A program made the position numbers and the translations under genes. The notes under the pieces were generated by a model, which saw only the letters and a program-made list of their open reading frames with translations, was not told the origin of the DNA and did no database searches. From positions 310,001 through 374,000 of the forward strand of contig OZ253541.1 in NCBI GenBank assembly GCA_965262365.1: 64,000 bases of DNA. Direction: 5' to 3'. The DNA comes from UBA6522 sp965262365 (GTDB lineage Bacteria; Pseudomonadota; Gammaproteobacteria; Steroidobacterales; Rariloculaceae). Positions within the stretch are counted from its first letter, which is position 1. Each line of letters opens with the position of its first letter. Shown here piece after piece: positions 17,672 to 27,300 of the stretch.

Positions 17672-17775
17672 GGCGCGCGCCTTTCCGTAACTTCATTAAT
17701 CCCATAGGAATATAAACGCCACATCCCCCCAATATTGGGAAGATACTCGGGCGCGCGAGTCGCCTATATTAGACG
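17672..17775 (+). promoter_or_regulatory. shared giant-gene promoter element, copy B
   Basis: Plus-strand copy upstream of the small secreted protein, back to back with copy A. The palindrome is CCCAATATTGGG (17728-17739), the -10 is TATATT (17765-17770), with the same 31.5-bp geometry. The upstream TAACTGACTGAAAC part is diverged here (TAACTTCATTAATC). Confidence 0.75.
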
Positions 17776-17860
17776 TGTTTGGATTTCGGGCGCTCGTCCG
17801 GAGACCGTAGGGCGGCGACCGCCCGTCCCGAAGCTCGCCCGGGCGTTCGTCGACGGTACT
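17776..17860 (+). promoter_or_regulatory. conserved structured 5' leader, copy B
   Basis: Transcribed segment after promoter B. It contains a strong hairpin GGGCGG-CGA-CCGCCC (17810-17824), followed by CCCGAAGCTCGCCCGGGCGTTCGTCG. The same arrangement follows promoters C and D, with base changes on both sides of the stem. Unknown RNA element; it matches no riboswitch I recognise. Confidence 0.5.
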
Positions 17861-17935
17861 CTCGGGAGGCTTCCGAAGCCTATATCCATCACAACTTTCG
17901 GCGGATGCTCCCCGGAAGACGTTCAGGAGAAAGCA

Positions 17936-18499
17936 ATGACCCATTTTAGCCGCACTCGATTCGCCCCGGCACTGACATTTGCGTTGGCGTATCTGATCCT
18001 CGCGCCCAATATGGTGAGCGCGCAAGACATCCAGATCATATCTGCGACGAGTTTTTGTGACTCTGGCCTGCCCGGTATCGTGGAATGCTCTGCGTTTCGC
18101 AGCCTTCGAGAATGGCCCGGTCCGAGTACCGGCGAGGGCGTTCCGACGGATACCTGGTTCAAGGTCACTGATGAAAATTTAAACGGCAATGTTGGCGCTG
18201 ATCATGCGAAGTATCCCCAGGGCTCATACAAAGGCGCGGCGCTCTGTATTGGCCCAACGAGCTTTACAGCAGAATGCAGCAGGGTCTCGGTTACATACTC
18301 GTCTACTGTGACGAGACTCCGCCCCGAGCCCACACCAGTGGAGACGATGGCCGTGCTTACGTATCTTGGCGCCGAGGCCACCAACGCGATCGCGCCAGCG
18401 TGTGTGGAGTTCAACTTCACGAAGCTGCGCACGATCACGGATTATTCGTACGGTCAAGAGGTCGAAGTCACGCTGACCGCCACCGGGTATGACATGTGA
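17936..18499 (+). CDS. small secreted protein, unknown function, ends at an in-frame TGA
   Basis: 187-aa product from ATG 17936, chosen because AGGAG (17925-17929) lies 6 nt upstream and a clean signal peptide follows (FALAYLILAPNMVSA, cleavage after residue 29). The mature part has several cysteines (FCDSGLPGIVEC, AALCIG, TAECSRVSV) and a beta-rich look; no family recognised. The TGA at 18497-18499 interrupts what looks like a longer protein, since the same frame runs on for 57 protein-like codons. The gene carries promoter copy B, so it belongs to the same putative regulon as the giants and may be a secreted partner. The open frame upstream to 17735 overlaps the promoter and leader and is not credible coding. 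Confidence 0.7.
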   Translation: MTHFSRTRFAPALTFALAYLILAPNMVSAQDIQIISATSFCDSGLPGIVECSAFRSLREWPGPSTGEGVPTDTWFKVTDENLNGNVGADHAKYPQGSYKGAALCIGPTSFTAECSRVSVTYSSTVTRLRPEPTPVETMAVLTYLGAEATNAIAPACVEFNFTKLRTITDYSYGQEVEVTLTATGYDM

Positions 18500-18673
18500 G
18501 TCACTTGGAGTTTTGATACCTCAGACGATTGTACCGGGACGGCCTACGGGAGAAGCATGTCGCCCGGGCCAGGCTCATTGAATTTTGACTATGCCGAAAA
18601 CAAAAAGGTGTGCGTTATCCCTAGTGGTTCCGCTACTGATACCGATTGGACTTTGAAAATCGAGACCTCGTAG
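18500..18673 (+). other. in-frame continuation after the TGA of the secreted protein
   Basis: Read in the frame of the preceding gene, this gives VTWSFDTSDDCTGT..., then NKKVCVIPSGSATDTDW, and ends at TAG 18671-18673. It has the same beta-rich, Cys-containing style, so the native gene was probably 17936-18673 with a Trp (TGG) or similar codon mutated to TGA, or a sequencing error. Readthrough is possible but unsupported. Confidence 0.6.
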
Positions 18674-18720
18674 AGGACTGATCCACGGGTGTGCCTCCCA
18701 CTTATTAATCCGACAGCCGC

Positions 18721-19498
18721 TCACGCGGCCATCCTAACGTATTCGTGATGGAGCCCACCGACGCGCTTGAACTGGACCACGCTCTTTAGCTCAAGCGGCT
18801 GCGTTGGTCGCCTCTCTGGGGCGTCTTTATCCAAGGAGAGGTGCGTTCTGGTGCCATTGTAGTAGTCCACATAGCTGGAGAGGATCCGTTTAAGATGGCG
18901 CTCTCCCAGAACGATGGTGTGATCCAGGCACTCCCGCCGAATCGAGCCAATCACACGTTCAGCGTACGGATTCTGCCAGGGCGATTGTGGCGCAGTGGGA
19001 ATTTGATTGATCCTCAGCGCCCCCGCCTGGCGGTGAAACACCTCCCCGTAGATCGCATCTCGATCTCGGATCAAGTATCGGGGAGTCTCCTCGGTTCCGC
19101 ACGCCTCCAGAAGTTGGAGTGCTGTCTACGCCGCCGTCGGATGTTCTGTCGCGTTGAAGTGCAACATCCGCCGCCGATCGTGGCTCAGGATCACCAGTAC
19201 AAACAAGACCCTGAATGTGGCCGTGGGCACGGTGAAGAAATCAAGCGCAATAAGCTCTCTGGCATGGTTCTCAAGGAAAGTTCGCCAGGTCTGAGACGGC
19301 GGTCCGCGCCGTCTGATCATGTACTTTGAAACCGTCGACTCGGAAATTTCGATTCCCAGCTTGAGCAATTCGCCGTGGATGGCATAGCTTCAGCACGGCG
19401 AGTTGTTGGCGAAGGACGAGGTTCTCAACGGCTAACTCGCGTCGGGAACGAAGCGCCGATCTCAGCGCTCGAACGATGATCTCCAGCCACTTGAACAT
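18721..19498 (-). pseudogene. integrase-core (rve) transposase, deleted and interrupted
   Basis: A minus-strand DDE transposase of the IS3/IS481-like integrase-core type. It starts with the family N-terminus (RRELAVENLVLRQQLAVLK, 19498 to about 19393), then jumps by an internal deletion of roughly 90 residues into GELLKLGIEISESTVSKYM and the catalytic core (ELIALDFFTVPTATFRVLFV). An in-frame TAG at 19126-19128 sits where Trp is expected after HPTAA; the frame then continues through YLIRDRDAIYGE, PQSPWQNPYAERVIGSIRRE and YYNGTRTHLSLDKDAPERRP to the normal C-terminus. The gene is inactive. No clear inverted terminal repeats seen. Confidence 0.85.
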
Positions 19499-19635
19499 GT
19501 TGGAAAGACTAGCCGGATCCCTCGGGAAAACACAATAGAATCAGGCCCGGCGAATAAACGGGAGGGACAGCTGGCTGGACGGGCATTGGGACGGATGTTC
19601 TTCAACCCGTTCGTTACACACAAAGGGGCGTAAGA

Positions 19636-20058
19636 GTGGCTACCCGGAAGAACAAAAGAAAGCAGCAGGACTATGCGGATCTTTCCAGGCTCATGGTCTT
19701 TACGTGTGTTCGCAACACGGGCGTGGAAAACATTCACGCCGGAAAGGTACCGGTCAGCCGGACGGGCGATTACTCCGACGTGACCGTCGTCGACGCCGAC
19801 GAGCGGCGGATTCCGTGGCCGGAGGTATCGCATGTCGATGACGACGCCATGCGCGACCTGATGCGCGAGATCGTCAACCGTGTGTATACATTTCAGATGA
19901 TGGGCGCGGATAAAGACTTCCAGGACAGCATCGAGTGCTGGATGCCGATGGCCCTGGACTGGGATGTCCCGAAACTCGATAAAGACCTCATGATGGCGAT
20001 TGAAGCGCGCCGCGCGGCTCGCAATGACAAGAGGAATGCAAAAAAGACGGGCGCGTGA
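19636..20058 (+). CDS. hypothetical protein, 140 aa
   Basis: Starts at GTG 19636 with AAGGGG about 8 nt upstream. The sequence is strongly protein-like: basic N-terminus (TRKNKRKQQDYADLSRLM), a core VFTCVRNTGVENIHAGKVPV, SRTGDYSDVTVVDADERRIP, WPEVSHVDDDAMRDLMREI, and a basic tail. No signal peptide or membrane segment. I have an impression of having seen this small soluble family near mobile elements, but know no function. It lies between a broken transposase and the giant 2 promoter. Confidence 0.75.
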   Translation: MATRKNKRKQQDYADLSRLMVFTCVRNTGVENIHAGKVPVSRTGDYSDVTVVDADERRIPWPEVSHVDDDAMRDLMREIVNRVYTFQMMGADKDFQDSIECWMPMALDWDVPKLDKDLMMAIEARRAARNDKRNAKKTGA

Positions 20059-20647
20059 TGGCGTGCACGAATCGCTTGATCATTGCCGAAGTGCGGCTGG
20101 CGTTGCCCGGCGAAAGATCCTCGGATAGTTCGTGGGCACGCTGTTCGAAGTGAACGGCGGGCGTCTCATTGCTATCGAGCGGCGCGATGAACCGCGTGTC
20201 GACCTGCACAGCGCCTTCCCAACGCGAAAGGCTGCTCGGGTGCGGAGGACGATTATCCCGTATTGAATAGATTAATGACCGCTCGAGCGGCCGTTGCCGA
20301 TACAACTGCGCCTCGCGGGTCGCGTCGCCCACTTGGCGGTCTCCAAATAGCCGCATGTCTACGGATTCGACCGGGTCTGCTCCCCGGTTCTCCACAACGG
20401 CGATCACGTGGATGGTGCCGGGCCACAGCGAATGATCGCCCATCGGCACATTGGACACTGGCCTGAGCTCGGGCAGGCCCGGCACATCGAGCGGCTGTCG
20501 TGCGTCGAGTAGGTAGATTCGAAGCGGCATCTCAGCCAGGACGATCAGTCCATGTGCAGCAACGACCGATTCGTCCTGATCTGTCGCTAGTACGGGGAGT
20601 AGGCAAATGCACGAGGTACCGGCACGTGCATCCGTTGCGGCCGACAT
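19988..20647 (-). CDS. hypothetical protein, possibly a gene fragment
   Basis: 219-codon minus-strand ORF convergent with, and overlapping by 71 bp, the preceding gene. The middle is protein-like (PLRIYLLDARQPLDVPGLPE, GTIHVIAVVENRGADPVESV) with alternating hydrophobics as in a beta-sandwich, while the C-terminal 40 codons (RPSFLHSSCHCEPRGALQSP) look non-coding. It may be the remains of a larger gene. No family recognised. Confidence 0.35.
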   Translation of the reverse strand: MSAATDARAGTSCICLLPVLATDQDESVVAAHGLIVLAEMPLRIYLLDARQPLDVPGLPELRPVSNVPMGDHSLWPGTIHVIAVVENRGADPVESVDMRLFGDRQVGDATREAQLYRQRPLERSLIYSIRDNRPPHPSSLSRWEGAVQVDTRFIAPLDSNETPAVHFEQRAHELSEDLSPGNASRTSAMIKRFVHAITRPSFLHSSCHCEPRGALQSPS

Positions 20648-20994
20648 CTTCCCTGTGGTCGCTGAAATGTTTATCGCATCCGGCCGAACTCTGAGGGGTT
20701 CGCGATTATCCGGAAGAGCCGGTCCATCTCCCAGCCGATGCAGTCACTTCGGATCGGGGTGACCAGCCTTCTCCCGACGCCGGCGGTCGCCGCCGGGCGG
20801 GGCGGCGCGGCTTCACCGCCGGCAGGCCGGCGCCTATTCGCCCCCGCACACCGGGGCGTACAGCGACCGCGGGGGCGTGGCCGCCAGCGAGGGCGTGTCG
20901 CGGTGGGCGGATCCGGTGCGCGCGGTGCAGCCGCAGGGCAGCACCAAAATGGCGGCGCTGACGGCACAAACCGCGGCGAATCGGCGCGCGCCTT
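20648..20994. other. no supported gene; possible lipoprotein relic on minus strand
   Basis: On the minus strand, a short lipoprotein-like N-terminus (RRFAAVCAVSAAILVLPCGC, about 20925-21000) is followed in another frame by IRSDCIGWEMDRLFRIIANP (about 20705-20765). This could be a frameshifted small lipoprotein gene, but start codons and family support are lacking. Confidence 0.25.
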
Positions 20995-21090
20995 GGCGTA
21001 ACTGACTGAAGCGTGTCGGAAAATAATCGCCACATTCCCCCAATGTTGGGGAGATACTCGGGGGCGCGATTCATCTATATTCGGTGCATC
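20995..21090 (+). promoter_or_regulatory. shared giant-gene promoter element, copy C
   Basis: Upstream of giant 2. TAACTGACTGAA, GTCGGAAAATAATCGCCACA, palindrome CCCCAA-TG-TTGGGG (21038-21051), GAGATACTCGGG, GCGCGATTC, -10 TATATT (21076-21081). Centre-to-(-10) distance 31.5 bp. This is close to the consensus of the set. Confidence 0.8.
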
Positions 21091-21265
21091 TGAATTTTAT
21101 TTGGATCGCTTGTGTGTGCCCGGAGAAAACGGTGGACGGTGACTTTCCGTTCGGGAATACGCCCGGACGTTCGTCGCGAGCCGAAGATCGAGGTGAGTGA
21201 ATGGATTCCAGAACAAGGGACGTGACCGGGTACGCCCGGACGTTCGTCGCGAGCCGAAGATCGAG
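21091..21265 (+). promoter_or_regulatory. conserved structured 5' leader, copy C
   Basis: Transcribed leader of giant 2. The hairpin is GGACGG (21134-21139) with CCGTTC (21147-21152), followed by CGGGAATACGCCCGGACG, TTCGTCGCGAGCCGAAGATC and GAGGTGAGTGAATGG. The last part is shared with leader D and with the relic at 39010-39095. Confidence 0.5.
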
Positions 21266-21303
21266 GTGAGTGAATGGATTCCAGAACAAGGGACGTGACC
21301 GGG
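21158..21303 (+). repeat. 73-bp tandem duplication at the start of giant 2
   Basis: Two perfect-looking adjacent copies (21158-21230 and 21231-21303) carry the end of the leader, a GAGGTGA ribosome-binding-like motif and the candidate starts. Because 73 is not a multiple of 3, only the second copy's GTG (21270) is in frame with the giant; a start in the first copy hits a stop. Confidence 0.9.
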
Positions 21304-24300
21304 TCGCGCACAGCGCCGGGACGGGACGTTTGACCGGACGAGCCGACTCGGGCCGGGTCGCGCGACTGAATCCTGCGCGCGCCGCCGGCGCCCTGCTGCC
21401 CGTCCTGACCGCGATTCTCGCGGCCTCCCTGGCGGGTCAGGCCCAGGCGCAGACCGAGGAGTGGTCGGCCAGTATCACGACCGGATCCCTTTCTACACTT
21501 ATTGGGGTGTGGCCTGACCGCAGTCCCGCGGTCGGAAGCATGACCGATCGTGATTTCGATTATGACGGAACGACATACACCTTCTCTCATATCCGGGTGA
21601 GCAGTGGCGGCGGCCTGCAAATCAACATGACGGCAGCGTTCTCGCAAACCGCGTTGGACAATCTGACGTTCCAGACTGGAAGCTCATCCTTCGCCCTGTC
21701 GGATGCGACAACGTCAGACAACAGGGCTATGAATTGGAATTCGGCCGGATTGAGTTGGTCGTCCGGACAGACCATTGCCGTGAAAATGGTGTCAGGCGGC
21801 ACCACCCTCTCCACCGACGCCACCCTGAGCGGTCTGGATCTGACGGACAACACCAGCGCCGGGATCACGCTGACCCCGACGTTTGTCTCGGCTACGACGT
21901 CCTACACGGCGATGGTGGCGAACAGCATCGACGAAATCACCGTCGAGCCGGCGTCGGACAACAACGCGACATTCGCGTACCTGGACGACTCGGACATGGC
22001 GCTCACGGACGCGGACACGAACAAGGTCGGCTTCCAGGTCGATCTCTCGGAAGGCGCGAACACCATCAAGGTAAAGGTGACGGCCGAGGACCGCGCCGCC
22101 ACCGATACCTACACCGTGGTGGTGACGCGGGCGGCGATGACGATCCCGCCTCCGTCCGGCACGGCGCTGGTCAGCAACCTCGTGCAAACGAGTGGTGGTA
22201 TCGGGTCGTTGAATTCTTACGATCAGGCCCAGGCCTTCACCACGGGTGACACCTTCGGTGGCTATGCGCTGACCAGCGTTGAAATCCAGACAACCGGTAC
22301 GCCAACCCTCAACGCCTTGACGGTGAGCATCCGCTCGGACAGCAGCGGGTCGCCGGACGCGAGCCTGGGCACGCTGATGAACTCGGCTGCGGTGGCCAGT
22401 GATGGCATCGCGACGTTCACGGCATCCGGCGCAGGCATCGATCTGGAGCGGGAGACCACGTATTTCGTAATGGTGGACGTGAGTGCCTCCGACCCATCGG
22501 GCAATATTCAGAACACGGCTTCCGATGCCGAGGATCCGGGCAAAGCGGCCAACTGGAGCATTGGCGACACCAGCCTGTACCGGAACAAGGGGTCGAACGG
22601 GTCCTGGACGTCTTTTGCCGACTCCAAGAAAATCCGAGTCAACGGCGCGGCCAAGGCAGGCGTCGGCTCCACCGACGCCGACCTGACCGGCCTTGCGCTC
22701 AAGGACGCCGCGGACGACAGCACGGTCACGCTGAGCCCGCCCTTCGCGACCGCCACGAAGGCCTACACCGCGGACGTGGCGAACGACGTGGCCGCGGTCA
22801 CCGTCGAGCCGGCGCTCTCGGACAGCAACGCGACGGTCGCGTACCTGGACGCCTCGGACACGGTGCTCACGGACGCGGACACGAATACGACCGGCTTCCA
22901 GACGGCGCTGTTGGTGGGCGAGACCACGATCAAGGTGAAGGTGACGGCGGAGGACGACCTCACCACCGAGACCTACACGGTGGTGGTGACGCGGACGGCG
23001 GCGACCGGAACGACCGTGGTGACGATCGCGGCGGATGCACCGACCGCAATCTACAACGAGATCGGCGCGTCGTTCACCGTGACGCGCACGGGCGCGACCA
23101 CGAACCCGCTGGACGTGGTGGTGGCGCTGACGCAGACGAGGCTGTTCCTGGATGCGGGGGACCTGTTGAAAACGGTGACGATCGCGGCAGGCTCGTCGAG
23201 CAAGACCCTGAGCTTTTCGGCGGGAGATCTCCTGCTTCCCGCTAGCGAGACCCGGGAGAGCGGGACGCTGACGGCGACGGTCCAGGCCGGGACCGGCTAC
23301 AACCCGGGCACGACCGCCACGGCGTCGGTGGACGTGGTGGTGGCGCTGACGGTGAGTTTCGATGAGCTTTCCTACAGGGTAGACGAGGGAGTCGGCATGC
23401 TTCAGGTCATGCTGGTGGCGCGCACGGGCGTCGGGGCGCCGGCGCCGGCGTCGGCCTGGTTCTCGGTGTCATCGGCGGAATTGAATCCGCCGGAAGCGAT
23501 CTCGTCGGAGGATTACGGGTCTCTTTCAGTTACCGTCCAAATTCCGGCGTCGGCCTACGTGGCGGACGGGAATGTGTTCAGGGCGGAGGTTCCGGTCGAA
23601 GTCGAGATCCTGGACGATGCCCGTGACGAGCCCGACGAGCGCTTCCATCTCCAATTGCAAATAACCCCCGGGCTGCTGCGCAGGTACTCCAACTTCACCG
23701 ATGCGGACGGCGTCGTTTGCCGCAATCCGATTTGCGGCATGCCGATCACGATCGAGGACAACGATGCGCCGCCGACTGTGACGCTGGTGCTGTCGCCGGA
23801 CTCGATCACCGAGAACGGCGGCTTGAGCCAGATTACAGCGACGCTCGACCATCCGTCGAGCGAGCAGACGAGTATCGATATCTCGGCGACGGCGGTGCCG
23901 CCGCTGGCGGTGGCGGACGACTTCTTTATGCCCCCCAGCAGGAGGCTGTCCATCCCTATTGGAGAGACCCAGAGCGTTAGCACGGGCCACGTCGTGGTTC
24001 TGGCCATCGACAACTACGTCTACTCCGGGAACAAGAGCGTGACGATCTCCGGCACGGCGAGCAACGACATGGGCATCGTCCAGCCGCAGGCGCAGACGCT
24101 GACGATCGAGGACGACGAGTCCGGCCCTGCCACCGATGCGACGCTGAGCGGCCTGGCGCTCAAGATCGCCGAGGACGACAGCACGATTGCGCTGAGCCCG
24201 GGCTTTGCGCCCGGCACGACGTCCTATACGGCGATAGTGGGGGTCGGCGTGGACACAATCACCGTCGAGCCGACCGAGAACGACAGCAACGCGACGGTCG

Positions 24301-27300
24301 CGTACCTGGACGGCTCGGACACGGCGCTCACGGACACGGACGTCTACAAGGCCCGCTTCCAGGCGGCGCTCGCGGAGGGGGCGAACACGATCAAGGTGAA
24401 GGTGACGGCGGCGGACCGCAGCACCATCCAGACCTACACGGTGACGGTGACGCGGGCGACGGCGGCCACCGACGCCGACCTGACCGGCCTGGCGCTCAAG
24501 AATGCAGCGGACGACAGCGCTGTGACGCTGAGCCCGGGCTTCGCGACCGCCACGAAGTCCTACACGGCGTTGGTGGCGAACAACGTGCTCTCGATCACCG
24601 TCGAGTCGGCGAAGTCGGACAGTAACGCGGCGGTCGCGTACCTGGACTTCGCGGACGCGGCGCGCGTAGACGCGGACCCGATTAAGCCCGGCTTCCAGGT
24701 GGCGCTCGGGGAGGGCCCGAACACGATCAATGTGCAGGTGACGGCCGCGGACGGCCACACCACCGATACCTACACGGTGGTGGTGACGCGGGAGTCCAAC
24801 ACCGACGCAACGGGCCAACCGGCGATCGCGGGCGCGGCGCAGGTGGGCAGGACGCTGACGGCGGAATTGGGCACCATCGCAGACATCGACGGGCTGCCGG
24901 GCACCTTCCCCGACGATTACGACTTCCAGTGGGTGCGGGTGGATGCGGACGGCGTCTCGAACGAGACGGAAATCTTCGTGGCGACGTCGAGCACCTACAC
25001 GCCGGTCGCGGCGGACCTGGGCAAGAAGGTCAAGGTGAAGGTGAGCTTCACCGCCGACGACGGGAGCGTCGTGGAGGGTCCGCTCCCGAGCGACGCGACC
25101 GCGCCGGTGGTGCCGGACGCCGCCTCCTGTGGCGGGTCGGCGGTCTGGTGCTCCACGCTGACGGTGGAACATGGCACGCCGGACGTGGACGGTGAATTCC
25201 AAGTTGGGCTGGCCACCAATCTTAGGACACCTCCCGAGAGTTTCGGCAGCCTCGTCGGCGCCACCTTCACCCACTTGGATACCAGCTACACGGTGACGCA
25301 GATATTTGCGGACTTCAGCAACCTGTATTTCGCCACCAGCCCCAACCTGCCCGACGACGGCGCCGGGCTGACGTTGCATATTCAGCGCCTCTCGGGCGCG
25401 CTCGAGTTGAAGCTGAACGATCGCGACAGCTACGACATCTCGGCCGCATTACCCACGGGCACAAAGGTCTGGTCGTTTGCGTCTGTACTGGCCACCGGCT
25501 CTGCTAACCCGCCGCTGCTCCGTGGCTTTGCGAATCCCAACGGAGACTACCGTCAGGAAACGGACGAGGGCACGCTGCTTGCCGTATCGCTGTTCCATGA
25601 AAACCGCGACGCCGAGGGCACCCCGACGATTTCCGGCACGGCGCAGGTGGGCGAGACGCTGACGGCCGGCATGGGCGACATCGCCGACGCCGACGGGCTG
25701 CCGGGCACATTCCCGGACGATTACACCTTCCAGTGGGTGCGGCGGGACGGCGGCACGGATTCGCCGATTACGGGTGCGACGGCAAGCACCTACACGCCGG
25801 TGGCGGCAGACGTGGGCAAGACGGTCAAGGTGACCGTGGGTTTCACCGACGACGCGGGCACCGGCGAGGATCAAACCAGTAACGCCTTCCCGTCGAGCGG
25901 GACGATCACGGCGGGGACACTGCCGGAATTGTCGTTTGCGTCCACCAACATCACGGTGAACGAAAACGCCGGAACGGCGACGCTCACGGTGGAACTCGAC
26001 CCGGCCAGCACCGGGACGGTGACCGTGGACTACGCGACGAGCGACGAAACCGCGGAGGCGGGCGAGGACTATACGGCGGCCTCGGGCACGCTGACCTTCG
26101 CCGCGAGCGAGACATCAAAGACGATTACGGTCCCGATCCTGAACGACACGGATTACGATCCTACGGAGCGATTCCGGGTCACGCTGAGCAACGCCTCGGG
26201 CGCGACGCTGCCGACATCCCCGTGGGCACAAGTCAACATTACCAACAACGACGCGGTGCCGACGGCCTCGATCGCCAACGTCACCGTGGGCGAGGGCGCC
26301 GGCACGATGACGCTGACCCTGGAACTCGACCGCCTGAGCAACAGGGATATTTTCTACAATACGCTTACATCCGGTGTGAGCGGCACGGCGACGGTGACGA
26401 ATGACTATGTCGGTTTCATTACCAGGCCTTTCACCGTACCGAAGGGAGCGATGTCGGCGACGTTCGACATCACCCTCGTTGACGACAACCTGGATGAAAC
26501 GGACGAAACGATCGTCATCGTTTGGATAGAAGGTTCAGGTGGCAACGCGACGCCTGCTTCGATCACCGTCACCGGCACGATCACCGACGACGACACGGCG
26601 AACGTCACGGTGTCGAAGACGATGGTGACGGTGACGGAGCAGGACACCAGCGGGGACAGCTACACGGTGGTGCTCGACAGCCAGCCGACGGCGAACGTCG
26701 TGGTGACGGTCGCCGGGCACTCGGGCACGGACGTGCTCCCGGCCCCGACCACCCTGACGTTCACGTCAATGAACTGGGAGACGGCGCAGACGGTGACCGT
26801 GACCGCCGTCAACGACGCGGACACCACCAACGATACGGTCTCGCTGACCCACAGCGCGGCGAGCACCGACACCGACTACAACGGCATCACGATCGACGGC
26901 GTGACCGTGACGGTGGCGGACAACGACACCGCAAAGGTGACGGGGGTGGTGCTCACCCCGGGCGACGGGGAACTCGCGGTGGCGTGGGCGCCGTTGGCCA
27001 ACGCGACCGGCTACGAGGTGCAGTGGAAGTCGGGCGGGCAGAGCTACAACAACAGCGGGCGGCAGGCCACGATCAGTTCGGGTTCGACCGCGAGCCACAC
27101 GATCCCCAGCCTCACCAACGGGACCACGTACACGGTGCGGATGAGAGCGACCCGGACGGGCGCCAACGCCGGCCCGTATTCGGATGAGGCGATGGACGCG
27201 CCGGAGGCAGCGGGCGTGACGGTGTCGGAGACGGCGCTGACGGTGACGGAGCAGGACACGACCGGCGACAGCTACACGGTGGTGCTCGACAGCCAGCCGA

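Noticed and set aside
17776..17860. Leader as a known riboswitch (c-di-GMP, cobalamin, SAM)
   Set aside because: None of the signature core sequences of these classes was found, so it is reported only as an unknown structured leader.
17735..17935. Extended N-terminus of the small secreted protein
   Set aside because: The extension overlaps the palindrome, -10 and leader hairpin, lacks a ribosome-binding site, and would bury the signal peptide.
18497..18499. Selenocysteine or general recoding of TGA
   Set aside because: No SECIS-like hairpin was recognised just after the codon, and other genes here (for example giant 2 and the HTH gene) use TGA as a normal stop.
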